Part shown: positions 54,310 to 64,000 of the stretch, piece after piece
Layout: each line of letters starts with the position of its first letter
How positions within the stretch are numbered: position 1 is the first letter of the stretch
NCBI GenBank assembly: GCA_037176705.1
Contig: CM073887.1
Coordinates: 84,268,348 to 84,332,347 of the forward strand
DNA: 64,000 bases
Source of the DNA: Molossus alvarezi
Taxonomy: Eukaryota > Chordata > Mammalia > Chiroptera > Molossidae
Direction: 5' to 3'
The notes under the pieces: model-generated
Databases searched by the model: none
What the model was told of the DNA's origin: nothing
What the model saw: the letters and a program-made list of their open reading frames with translations, nothing else
Made by a program: the position numbers and the translations under genes

Positions 54310-54600
54310 TTAATTTAAAATTTTACATATAAAACAGGAATAACTTATTTTTGTAAAAAATAAAAAAGTAGGCTACAAATAACTCGGTTTCAAATCTCAG
54401 TTTTTCTAGGGAGGGAACCACTGTTAAAATGCACCATGTGGCTTCTGGGCCATTCTCTGCACATACACAGGTACCTATGTTGATATAACAGTTTTACTTA
54501 ATTTTAGATTTTTTACAATATGGCATCTTGCTGTATGTGTCTTTATGCAGTGTGCTCCCCCCTTACCCAACAACAATGTGAAGAGTTGATGTTCTTTTCA
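54310..54600 (-). repeat. Possible old L1 3' UTR fragment
   Basis: CAAATAACTCGGTTTCAAAT, TTTCTAGGGAGGGAACCACT and TGGCATCTTGCTGTATGTGT resemble antisense L1M/HAL1 3' sequence. Diverged. Confidence 0.45.
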
Positions 54601-54620
54601 ATCAGACATCATTGATGGAA

Positions 54621-54800
54621 TCCGCTCACTCATCCATTCACCCATCCACCCAGCTACTCAGCTGCCCAGCTATTCACCCAGCCATCTACCCATCCACCCA
54701 TCCACTCACTCATTCACTCACTCATCTCCCCACTGACCCTTCCACCCTTCCATCCACTCAACCATCCACCCACCTACTTACTATCCATACACTCATTTAT
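54621..54800. repeat. Degenerate (CATC/CTCA)n array
   Basis: CACTCATCCATTCACCCATC and many variants of the tetramer over about 180 bp. Confidence 0.92.
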
Positions 54801-54813
54801 TCAAGTATTTCTT

Positions 54814-55052
54814 CTTCTCTTTTTTATCTTCACCTGAGGATATGTTTGTTGATTTTTAGAGAGAGAAGGCAGGAGGAAGAGAGAGAGAGAGAAACATTGT
54901 TGTGAGAAAGAAACATTGATTTATCGCTTCCCATATGAGCCCTGACCAGGGATGGAACCTGCCACCTAGGTATGTGTCCTGACTGGATCTAATCTGCAAA
55001 CTTTTGGTGTATGGGACGAAACTCCAACCAACTTAGCCACCTGGCCAGGGCC
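54814..55052 (-). mobile_element. Older Ves-type SINE, first of a doublet
   Basis: TATCTTCACCTGAGGATATG, GAGAGAAACATTGTTGTGAG, CAGGGATGGAACCTGCCACC and CTTAGCCACCTGGCCAGGGC on plus. Flanked by CAAGTATTTCTT (54802) and CAAGCATGTCTT (55055). Confidence 0.92.
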
Positions 55053-55066
55053 AACAAGCATGTCTT

Positions 55067-55302
55067 TTCTTTTTTTTTATCTTCACCTGAGGACATTTTT
55101 CCATATTTTATTCAGATAGAGTGGAAGGGAAAGAGAGAAACATTGACATGAAAGGGACACATCGAGTGGCTGCCACCCACACAACCCAACTTGGGCTGGG
55201 GACAAACTGCAACCGAGGTACATGCCCTTAGCGGGAACCAAACCCAGGTCTCTCTGGACTGCAGGCCAACGCTCTAACTGCTGAGCCAAACCGGCCAGGG
55301 CT
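55067..55302 (-). mobile_element. Ves SINE, second of a doublet
   Basis: TTATCTTCACCTGAGGACAT, GGGACAAACTGCAACCGAGG and TGAGCCAAACCGGCCAGGGC on plus. Flanked by AACAAGCATGTCTT (55053) and AACAAGCATTTCTT (55306). Confidence 0.96.
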
Positions 55303-55918
55303 AACAACAAGCATTTCTTGATCCCCTTCAATATGTCAGGCCCTTGTACTGTGTATAGATTCTCTTTTCTTTGAACTGGTTATCCCAGGGGTTGGGGGAT
55401 GGCAGGCAAGAGAGGAACTAACAACACATAAGCCAAAAAATAAACAACGTGATAATTCCAGCTAGTGGAGAATGTAAAATGAGTAAAGTGAGAGAGAGTG
55501 GAGGGAGAAGTTGTGGAGGATGTGAAATCCAAATGTGGCCAGAGGAGTGTCTGAGAAGGTGATTTTTTTGGTGGAGTGATGAGAAAGTACCAACTATTTG
55601 GAGATTTGGGGAAAAGTGTTTTGGGCAGAGGGAACAGCAAGTGCAAAACATCAAAATGGAAATGAGCTTGATGTGTTTGTGTGACCAACGGAAAGGCAAT
55701 GCAGCTGGAGCACATGGGGATAGCAGGAGGGGACAAAGTCGGGGGGAGTCTGAATGGTAGGCAAAGACCAGATCTCAAGGGCCCTTGAGACAGGGAGGAG
55801 AATCTCAACTATTCCAAGAGCAAAAGGAAGCCAGTGGAGGGTTTGGCAGGGGAGTGACAGGATGTGATCTCTATCTGAAATTCATTCTTCTGGCTGCCTT
55901 GTGCTGATGACTATAAAG
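55303..55918 (+). repeat. Ancient interspersed repeat, family not assigned
   Basis: After the SINE doublet the sequence continues GATCCCCTTCAATATGTCAG, then GGGCAGAGGGAACAGCAAGT, GGAAGCCAGTGGAGGGTTTG, AGGGGAGTGACAGGATGTGA and CATTCTTCTGGCTGCCTTGT, in the same order as the copy at 58430. Its start (ACTCATTTATTCAAG) lies before the doublet, so the doublet interrupts it. Confidence 0.7.

Positions 55919-55919
<1 letters not shown>

Positions 55920-55963
<44 letters not shown>
55920..55963. repeat. (GT)n microsatellite
   Basis: About twenty-two uninterrupted GT units. Confidence 0.97.
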
Positions 55964-55964
<1 letters not shown>

Positions 55965-56119
55965 CGGTCAATGATTTCTAAGCATCTTTCAGTTCCAGAA
56001 TCCTGTAGTTCCCCACCCTGCTCATATTCTAAAACAATGTGAAGGACAATCTCTAACATTTGGAGGGTGTTTTCACTGTTTACAGATCACGTTCACGGAA
56101 CAATTCTGCTTAACTCTCA

Positions 56120-56960
56120 AAGCAGCTCCAGTCAGTCCTCTCGCTGGAAGTGGCCTCTGAGCCCTGGCAGAGCAGTCGCAGAGTGGCAGCCCCGGGGCCC
56201 AGGAGACCTAGAGTGCTGCTCTGCAGTGCCTGCTGCAGGGAGGAGGCTGCCTCCACCGGTCTCCAGATGAACATCTGCTTGCCGGCTGGACTCCCAGATC
56301 CTCTCTTCTGGTAGCAGAACCTTCATTGGCCTTTGGAAAGCCTTCGCCACCATCACTCAGTGCTTTAGGGTTCAGATGGAGCCAGTCGTACCCTATCATC
56401 AGCAAGACCCCAAACAATGTGTGCCAAGGGAAGATTTCTTTCCCCAAATGCCAGAGATTGTTTCCCTTCTCAGTAGCATCTCAGGATTTGGAGGGTCCAG
56501 TCTCCCCTTACCTCACCTCCTCCCCTGCCCTCCATGGCTGCAAGAGGCAGCTGTGTGAGCACCAATGTGTGCACTTGAGGACGCTGTGCCCATGTGCTCA
56601 CAGCCCTTGCCTGTGAGAGCTACTGACCTAAGGCAGGAGGCAGGGAGGGATCCTGGCAAAGCAGAGAAAGGCCCCCAGCTATGGGAATCCAGCCTCCCCA
56701 CCTGTCTGTTCCCATCAGGAGAGGCATGGGCCTCACCAGCTATTTCATGTGTTTATTTGTCTGTCTGCCTGTGTCTTGCTCTGTCGTCTGGTATGTCTTT
56801 CTCTCAGCCATCAAATGCCCCCCTCAGCTGGAGCTAGTGTTTCTGAAGACAGACACCACCCCCATCTTCCTCCCAGAGGCCAGGCACATGCTCTGGCCAC
56901 AGAGCCCCGCTGCCTCTCTGGGGAGCTGGTCCACATCCTGTGAGAAAGAGCAAAACCAGC
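56120..56960. other. Unassigned upstream sequence
   Basis: No exon or repeat recognised. Several overlapping short open frames without protein character. Confidence 0.4.
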
Positions 56961-56969
56961 TCCTCAGCA

Positions 56970-57200
56970 CAGTACTTTACAGTTTGCATTTCTCTGTCCC
57001 ACACATGTTTAATTATATCCCTATCTTGTTCCTGAAGGAGTTTGAGGCTCCAGTCCTCTGTGTGTTCCTTGCAGTAACACTGTGGGGTGGGCAGGCAATG
57101 GCCCGGCTCATGGGCAGCCAAGGACACTGAAACTCAGAGGGGCTTTGCCAAGGTCATGCCCTCAGCGAGGGAGCTTTATGGGCAGGGCCCGGACTCAGCC
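56970..57200 (-). repeat. MIR SINE
   Basis: CAGTACTTTACAGTTTGCAT, ACACTGAAACTCAGAGGGGC and TTTGCCAAGGTCATGCCCTC follow a minus-strand MIR. Confidence 0.65.
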
Positions 57201-57204
57201 TCTG

Positions 57205-58425
57205 AGTGGGTGGCCTTGCTGCTGCAGGAAGTGTCCGGAGCCCTCTTTCTCCCAGAGGCTTAGAACTTGCTCTGCCTTCCCTGGCCACATGCTCTGTCAC
57301 GGCTCAGCGGGTAAAACAGGACACCTCCTGGCTCTCTCAAACCCTGATCTCAGCTTTAGTCCTTCTGTCTGGAGTTCCTGCAGGAGGCTCCTGGGAGCAG
57401 AAAGTTGGAGGACAACACAGGAAGTTGGGGAGGGAAAGGGGACTGAGAGTCTGGGCTGGGATGTTGTCAGGCAGGGTGACGAGGGTGACAGTGAACGCCC
57501 CAGCTTGTGCCCTGCTCTGCAGTCTTACCTTGAGAGGTTGAGGTTTGAGGAGGTCTGGAGGGGTCAGGTGGAGCATGGTGGGGGAAGAGAAGGGGCTGCC
57601 CAGCTGACAGCAGGTGACAGGAGCCCAAGCTGCTGCCATTGCAACCAAGGATGGGAGCAAGGGAAATGACGAGGCTTGACAACCGCTCGCACAGCTGCTC
57701 TGGGTTTGAAGCTGAGCCACTTTGCTGGCTCCAGCACAGCGAACAGGTGGCAGCAAGATTGGCACAGCTAGGAAAATTCATCATGTGGAGGCCAGTGTGC
57801 AGCAGAATGGGTGAGGAGCAGCCAGCAGAGGGGGAGGATGGAGAAGTAGAGAAGAGGTGGAGCTGTGGGGGAGGGGACTCCACAGGCCCAGCCACCCCTG
57901 GGACAGGTCTTCTGATTCTCCCCCATAGGCTTCTACATGTGCCCACATAGCCACCTCTGTATACCCAGGCCCTCAAAGAGCCTTCAAGGACTCTCAGGTC
58001 CCACAGGCTGGCCAGGTCTCCTACCCCAAAGGACACCTGCCTTCCCCTTCACCCTGCTGCCCATATCTTCTAGCCAGCTCACATCTCCAGCTTGTGCCAG
58101 CTGGGCTGCCTGGCATAGGCAACACCTGAGCACCTGGGGTGAAGGGAGGCACCTGGGCCTCAGGTGGGCTCCCCAGTCCAGGAGCGGCAGGCCAAGTTTT
58201 CTTGACTGGCTTCTTGCTCTGTCCTGATGGGAGCCCTCAACACACACTGGGGTGTTTGGTGACCTGGCTGGGAAGACGTTCACTCTGTGTTGCCATGGCT
58301 CATGACCACATGGGCTCCACCAGAACCTCATGAATTCTGCCTGAGGGAGGTAACGTTTGCCACTCAGCAACTACAAGCTGTGCGTGGTGCTACCTAAACA
58401 CCCAGTTGGTAGACAAATAAACCAG
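57205..58425. other. Unassigned upstream sequence with weak CTCF-like word
   Basis: No exon or named repeat. AGCCAGCAGAGGGGGAGG at about 57820-57837 resembles part of a CTCF core. Long frames at 57082-57669 (+) and 57467-58036 (-) overlap and look random. Confidence 0.4.
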
Positions 58426-58429
58426 GTGG

Positions 58430-59070
58430 CCCTGGCATCCATTTGGTTCACATTTGTTAGATATCTGTGAAGAGTCTACTCTGGGCCAAGCACTGTTCCA
58501 GGTGTGGAGGACACAGCAGGAAAGAGGACAGGCAAGTCCAGGGCTCACGGTGCTTACATGGCAGAGGGACAAGTCAAACAAACAAGATAATTTTAAGTAG
58601 TGCTAGATTATGTAGAAATAGAGTGATGTCAAAAGGAACTGGAGAGGCGGCCAGGGAGGGCTTTTCCAAAGAGGTGGCATTTGTGATGAAACCTGAATGA
58701 GGAGCTGATCATAAAAAGAGTGGGAGAAGAGTGTTCCCAGCAGAGGGATCTGCACAAAGGCCCTGAGACAGAAAGGCCAGTGACATTGGGAGCAGGTAGG
58801 GCCTGGATTATGCAGGACCTGAAGGCCATGGGAAAGAGCTGTGATTTGTCCTAAGTGAGATGAAAAGCCTTTGGAGAAGAGGTCTATCTGGTGGCTGTGG
58901 GGAGGACACACAGGACCAGATAGGGAGAGAGGCATCGGGAAATCAGGCAGAGGCAGTTGCTGGACTGGAGTGGAGGTAGAGAGGAAGTGAGCAGCAGCTT
59001 GATCCGGGTGTGTTTTTGAGGTTGAGTGTGCAGGACTGCTCTGGTGTTGAATATGGAAGAGGAAGAATTA
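58430..59070 (+). repeat. Ancient interspersed repeat, family not assigned
   Basis: GAGTCTACTCTGGGCCAAGC, ACTGTTCCAGGTGTGGAGGA, CAGAGGGATCTGCACAAAGG, CCCTGAGACAGAAAGGCCAG and GGCCTGGATTATGCAGGACC give the longest of the three copies of this family in the window. Confidence 0.75.
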
Positions 59071-59074
59071 ATGA

Positions 59075-59835
59075 TAAGTTTGGGGTTGAGATGGGAGGAA
59101 GGGGCAATCTCTGGGCTAGGGAGGACTAGGGACTCCCAGGTAGTTAGGAAGGGGATATAGAGAACATTCTGTCTCCTCTTTCAAAAGTAAAACCCAAAGG
59201 GGATTCCTACATTCTGCATGGCTCACTGCCCCATGTCCCCACCTGGGAGGCAAATGTTCAACCTTACCCCCTGGACACCTCCTCCCAGACACCAGCTCTC
59301 CCATGTGTTCTGAGCAAGTCATGTCCCTTCTTGAAGATGGACAGCACTTTAAAAACTCCATATGCTTAGTTTTCTTTTATTATTTTAATTTCTAACCACT
59401 TGGGATGGTTTCCAGCATCGGCTTCTGCTGTGGTTCTGGTGCCAGCAGACACTCTTTGCTCTCTCCCCTCCTCATCCCTACTTCTATCCAAACCACAGAG
59501 ATATCATCCAACCCATAGGAGAGCTGGAATCAGGGAGGGAAGCTCAGCCAGCATGAGTGCTTCAGGGATCTGGTCAAAGTGACACAGACCCCAGAGCAGC
59601 GGGGCAGCAGGCAGAACCTGGCCCGGCAGGTGACAGCCCCTGGTCCTGCTCCAATGGGAGATTTCTCAGGACGCTGTGGAAGGGGCTCCGCCCCCCAGTG
59701 AGACAGCAGCCTTTCTCACACACCCTGGCCCAGCAACGTCCCCCGGGGCCTCTCCTACAGGGGCTGACATCACCCTCTTCTCATAATAAAGTCCCAACAC
59801 CCATTCTCTCCAGCAACAGACTTTCTTTCTGTCTG
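59075..59835. other. Unassigned upstream sequence
   Basis: 59395-59520 may be a diverged L2 piece. Nothing else recognised. Confidence 0.4.
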
Positions 59836-59839
59836 AAAG

Positions 59840-60385
59840 ACAGTTCCCAGGAAATGTTGCTCCACCTGGAGTGCTTTCCCCCAAACCTTTACAAAGGTCA
59901 CCACTTCTTGTCTCAATGTCACCTCTCAGTAAAGCCCTCCTGTATGCCCAAACTGATGGCTCCTTGTGACGAGCTAAAATCTCATGTTGCCCTGGCTAAT
60001 TTTGCTCAATGGTCAGAGTGTTGGCCTGCAGACCAAGAGTTGCGGGTTGGATTCCTTGTCAAGGGCATGTCACGTACCTGGGTTGCACGTTCGATCCCGG
60101 CCCCGGTCAGGGTTGTGCGGGAGGCAACCAATCAATGCGTCTCTTTCACATTGATGTTTCTCTCTCTCTCTCCCCCTCCCTCCCTTCCATACTATCCAAA
60201 AGTTAATGGAAAAATATCCTTGGGTGAGGATTAACAACAACAACAAATCTCATGTGTTGCTTTGATGATATGTTCCCACAGGAGTAGGAAATTATCCGTC
60301 TTTGTTTTGTTTGCTGCTCTTTTTCCGGTGACTGGGACAGTGTCTGGCGTGGGCTAATGTATACTTGTTGAATGAATGAATGGGT
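59840..60385 (+). repeat. L2 LINE 3' end split by a Ves SINE
   Basis: The left part has GCTCCACCTGGAGTGCTTTC, CTCAATGTCACCTCTCAGTA and AAGCCCTCCTGTATGCC. The right part resumes with GTGACTGGGACAGTGTCTGG and TACTTGTTGAATGAATGAAT. Confidence 0.85.
59990..60244 (+). mobile_element. Ves SINE in an L2
   Basis: Starts CCCTGGCTAATTTTGCTCAA, B-box region GTTCGATCCCGGC, tail of AACAACAACAAC. AAATCTCATGTTG (59977) is duplicated as AAATCTCATGTGTTG (60245) with an extra TG. Confidence 0.95.
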
Positions 60386-60489
60386 TTCCTGCCCATCTCC
60401 TCTTCCCGCCAGCTCCCATTTGTGGAAAGGATTTGGGATGTTCTAGTAGCCCAGAGTTACATATACGGAAGAACAGGACAATTATTGAC

Positions 60490-60640
60490 TGGCCACTGAT
60501 GCCAAGAGCAGTACAAGTGACCTCATTCAATGTGTTATCCTATTTTATATGCAAGAAAATGGATGCTCAAGTGAATAAAGGGACCTGTACAGAAGCAGAC
60601 TGCTCACAGGCAGGGGAGCTGTGGTCCAGATCCCTGGCTT
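60490..60640 (-). repeat. MIR-like SINE fragment
   Basis: TGACCTCATTCAATGTGTTA, TATTTTATATGCAAGAAAAT and GGATGCTCAAGTGAATAAAG loosely follow minus-strand MIR. Confidence 0.55.
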
Positions 60641-60644
60641 TCCT

Positions 60645-61165
60645 GTCCACCAGGCTGCTGATGGACCACAGACAGATGACCGATTTTCAAACAAGTGGAA
60701 TGATAAGTGCACTTCGTACTCCATACTATTACTGAGCACAAGTCAATGGCACTTTGATGACTCAGAAGGTGATGATTTCAAGCCTCATGGGGTCCTCTCA
60801 TGCTGGGTCCTGATCTCATGTGTGGGGCCAGGTTAAAGCCACAGTGACTCCGCTGGGCCCTGGGGGCTACCTTCTAAGCTACACCTCTCATCTCTGCAGA
60901 CCCTGCTTTGTTTTTTTGTTTTGAAGAAAAAAGGATGGTGCCCTGATGTGGAGTTTCCTACAGTGTGTCATCAGGACCAGTAGGAGTCTCCAAAACCAGC
61001 CTCAACGAGGAGGGATGGTAGCATGCCTGGGTTCCTCTGTCCCTTCAGCCTGCTGCATCCTTACCAGGGTCTCCGTGAAGCCACAGCCTCACCTCCGAGC
61101 CTGCATTCACTGCTGGGTTTCAGTGAAGCTGACCCAGCAGGTGCACATCTCCTTCCCGGACACAT
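60645..61165. other. Unassigned upstream sequence
   Basis: Nothing recognised. Confidence 0.4.
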
Positions 61166-61169
61166 AGGC

Positions 61170-61620
61170 ATACAGACCACTGCCCACCATCTAGCACACC
61201 ATGCATGTTATTTATTTTGGTAATGTCTTTCCCCTTTCTGTCCCCATTAGACTGTAAGCTCCATGAAGGCAGGGTTTTGTGTTTTTTTTCTTTTATCCTT
61301 ACCCGAGGACATTTTTTATTTTTGCATTTATCTTCAGATAGAGCGGGAGGGAGAAAGGGAGGAAGAGAGAGAGAGAGAAACACTGATGTGAGAGAGACAC
61401 ATCGACTGGTTGCCACCCATATGACCCCCATCGGGGCCAGGGACAAACTGCAACCAAGGTACATGCTTTTAGTGAGAACCCAACCCAGGACTCTCTGGTC
61501 TCCGGGCTGATGCTCTAACCACTAAGCAACTGGCCAGGCTGAAGGCAGGGTTTTGCCTGCTTGGTTCCTGCCTGCATCCCCCACTTGCACACAGCAGGCA
61601 GCCGGCGGTTACGCAATGAC
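61170..61620 (+). repeat. L2 LINE 3' end split by a Ves SINE
   Basis: CCCATTAGACTGTAAGCTCC and ATGAAGGCAGGGTTTTG precede the SINE. AAGGCAGGGTTTTGCCTGCT and CACACAGCAGGCAGC follow it. Confidence 0.85.
61280..61539 (-). mobile_element. Ves SINE, perfect target duplication
   Basis: Minus-strand Ves. TGAAGGCAGGGTTTTG is repeated exactly at 61264-61279 and 61540-61555. Confidence 0.97.
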
Positions 61621-61624
61621 TATA

Positions 61625-62645
61625 ACCTGAACTCGGGTCATTCGCATCCTGCCTTCGCAGTTTTGGTCATGTCTGTATCCCAACTGTTTTATCTGATATT
61701 TGCCTTTCAACCAGCTACCTTTTAAAAACTTAAGAAATGAAATGTGAAAGGAAGCTTTTTATCACTGTCATAGACGGAAAGCCAATATTACTTGCTATAA
61801 ATAGAAGACAACTGTTAAAATAAATGCCACACAAATAAAGTAGTGTGAGGAAATTTGAGCAAGGGCCGCTTGCCTGTGGAAGGCAAGGGGCTGAGGCCTG
61901 CTCTCTCTGCTGGGAGGAGCGGGCAGTGAGTGCAATAGAGGCGCCAGACCGAGGCTTGGTCTCTGGTAGAAAGTTTCAGAGGGAACTGCATGAGGAGTAA
62001 CTGTCTCACCATCTGACTGAGACAGTAACTTGAGTCCATTCTCAGTACCTCTGAAAATCCAACCTGCCGTAGTCCTCATCTCACACTTCAGGGAACACAG
62101 AATCTGGAGAACTTGGTAGTGGTAGGTATGGAGAGAGTGCTCCCCCAAAGCACCTGGCATTTGTGGCTCTAGTACCGAAGGTGTTTTTGTGCAAATTGGG
62201 AAAAGGTGCTCTCTCTGGGTGGGGGTAACACCCTAACCCCTGCGGGGCCTGTGGGTCATATCTCCACCGCAGCACTTATCCTTATCCTGTTGGCATTACT
62301 GTGAGTTTGGTCTGAGTCTGTCTTCCTCGCCTGACTGGGAGTCCTGACTGTCCATGTGACTTCCATCACTAGGCAGAGTGTCTCAATGTGACTGGTTTTT
62401 AGGAAACATTTGTGGACTTGAATGGAGTTGGTGATTAATTAAACTCCAAATAGCCAAAACTTGTTGCTGTCCAGACTAATAATAACAAAAAATTCATCTG
62501 CCCTCTCACCCTGGGCTTTTGCCTGAAATTTTCCCAGCAACAGTGGGTGGCTGGATATGCTGATCTTCCACATCTTTAGGAAGAATGTTGTCTTCCTGCC
62601 TCCTGAGCTTGCAGTCCTGATCTTTCCTCTGTCTGGCCCAGCCAC
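61625..62645. other. Unassigned upstream sequence
   Basis: No exon seen. 62420-62500 (GGTGATTAATTAAACTCC, CTAATAATAACAAAAAATTC) is a small AT-rich patch. Confidence 0.4.
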
Positions 62646-62649
62646 GGGG

Positions 62650-63260
62650 AGTTTGCGTTAGAATGCTTTATGTTGCAAGTGACAGGAAATGCAGGTCCAC
62701 TTGGTTACATCATGGAGAGTTTAGTGAGCTATATAGTTTTAGTCTGCAGGTAGCATTAACATCAGGTGAGGCTTGGCCCAGCAGCTCCAAAGACGTCAGC
62801 AGACCTTGCTTCTCTCCATCTCTCTGGTCTGACTTCCGTGTTGTGAGTCCCACCTCAGGCTCCTCACAGAGCCTGCCCTGACCCCACCTTGAACTGCCCA
62901 TCTCCAGGTTATTGCTTCCTGGTAGCAAAATGGCTGCCTTCATTCTAATCTTATACCATATCATTTAGGAAAACAGTGAAGATCTCTTCCTGACATCCAT
63001 GCAGGACAGGAAGACCTTGCTTTCCCAGAAACATTGGGAATATAGTCATGTCTCCTTGGCTCTGACTGGGTTGCCTGACCATCTCTGAAACAGCCACAGC
63101 CAGGGGGAGAGAATGTGCTGAACGGCCAATCCGGGTCTGTCCCTGCAGGTGGAATCAGCTCACCAGTCATAGGCTGAGACATGAAGGGGTGTTCCCCAGG
63201 GGACTTCTGGGAGGACTGTTTCCAGAGGAAGAAGGGATGGATACCACAGATGTCCTGAAT
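62650..63260 (+). repeat. Ancient interspersed repeat, family not assigned
   Basis: GAGTTTGCGTTAGAATGCTT, TTGCAAGTGACAGGAAATGC, TCTCTGGTCTGACTTCCGTG, GCAAAATGGCTGCC and CTCTGACTGGGTTGCCTGAC keep the order of a long, dispersed old mammalian repeat I cannot name. Confidence 0.5.
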
Positions 63261-63699
63261 ATGAAGGAGGTAGGTCAAGCAAGCTGGCCACTGAGACTCA
63301 TTGGACTTTTTTAACAGCTTCTTTTCCACTCCAGGCTGGGGTTCATCTGTGAATGACGTGATGCTGGGTCCGGAAAGGACAAGATTAACCACGTGGTACC
63401 CACTTCCAGCCCCCCCCCCCCCAGACATAGAAGGTTAGAACTGAAGGAACCATCAGCTCAGGGGTCTTAACCAAAGGTCCTTGGACAGATTTAATGAATC
63501 TGTCAAATCCAAGGGGTCCTGTGTGTGCACTTTTCTAGGCAAAGGATTCACAACTTCATGAGTCCTCACAGGGGTCTGTGGCCTAAAAGGTTCACTGAGA
63601 GGAGCAGTTATGTGCTCAAAGCTGGAAGCAGAATCCAGAAGAAAACCTGATCTCCCAACCCGTCCAGGAAGGGATGTCACCACCAGCATTCTCATGGTG

Positions 63700-63860
63700 T
63701 GCAAGCTAGTCCACGCGGCTCGTCTCATTTAACTGAATCCTCCCCTGTGCCGAGATGTAGCTGCCATCCCCATTGGGCAGATGAGAGAATCTATGATTTG
63801 CTCAAGATCACAAGTGGCATAGTGGGTTCAAGCTCGGGTCTGGTTCCACACAACCCTTCT
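63700..63860 (-). repeat. MIR SINE
   Basis: CTCATTTAACTGAATCCTCC, ATCCCCATTGGGCAGATGAG and TTTGCTCAAGATCACAAGTG form a minus-strand MIR core. Confidence 0.88.
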
Positions 63861-64000
63861 CTCCACAGCACACAGAGCTGCCTCCCTTTATTTTATTGCC
63901 ATCATTCCTTAGAGCCAGCTGATGGAGTCACATAGCTGCCCGTCTAAAGCCTCTAAAAGGGAGCCCATTTTTGCTGTGCCTCTAAGGACACTATCCTAGG

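Larger units (their letters stand above)
45311..64000. other. Region upstream of UNC5A, probably intergenic
   Basis: No exon, splice-bounded coding segment or CpG island was found. In other mammals the next gene upstream of UNC5A is far away, in line with an intergenic reading. Contents are repeats plus a few AT-rich islands. Confidence 0.6.

Noticed and set aside
57082..57669. 195-codon plus-strand frame overlapped by a 189-codon minus frame
   Set aside because: Both begin or run in old repeat or unassigned DNA; no protein-like features and no exon boundaries.
59557..60234. 225-codon plus-strand frame
   Set aside because: Its second half is translated L2 and Ves SINE.

Overview
The window is vertebrate, mammalian nuclear DNA with no bacterial-type gene organisation. 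At least fourteen tRNA-derived SINEs of the Ves type, many flanked by clear target-site duplications, point to a bat, most likely a yangochiropteran (Ves SINEs are a bat-specific family). I cannot narrow the species further. The rest is an ordinary mammalian repeat background: L2, MIR, MLT1, MER5-like, L1 and very old L3/CR1 elements.

Only one protein-coding gene segment is convincing. On the minus strand, 44526 down to 44457 encodes a 23-residue signal peptide ending in a strong splice donor inside a large CpG island (about 44160-45310). It is almost identical to the start of the netrin receptor UNC5A, so I call it UNC5A coding exon 1. The gene runs toward lower coordinates. I find no second exon, so 1-44456 is best read as part of UNC5A intron 1 and 45311-64000 as upstream, probably intergenic, sequence.

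Intron 1 holds a second compact CpG island at about 37075-37740, roughly 7 kb downstream of the start codon, with a CCAAT box, GC boxes, a ZNF143-like motif and a strong G-quadruplex tract. It is a candidate alternative promoter or enhancer. Several AT-rich, repeat-free islands full of homeodomain-type TAATTA/AATTA words (about 1.9, 2.8, 6.3, 7.2, 10.3, 21.6, 22.9, 51.3 and 53.9 kb) look like developmental enhancers. CTCF-like motifs lie at 2.2, 5.2, 38.4, 42.35 and possibly 57.8 kb.

The main mobile feature is a nearly full-length but dead L1 at 24016-30300. It sits inside the 3' end of an older L1 and itself carries a Ves SINE in ORF1. Its ORF2 endonuclease motifs are visible, but the reverse-transcriptase active site reads FADA instead of FADD. 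Its 5' UTR contains an unusual inverted repeat with arms of about 125 bp. Two places (16.25-16.72 kb and 54.80-55.32 kb) show two Ves SINEs inserted successively at the same target, leaving three copies of the target word.

I do not see evidence for a novel genetic system. The interest lies in UNC5A regulation and in the architecture of the nested retroelements. All family assignments were made by eye.
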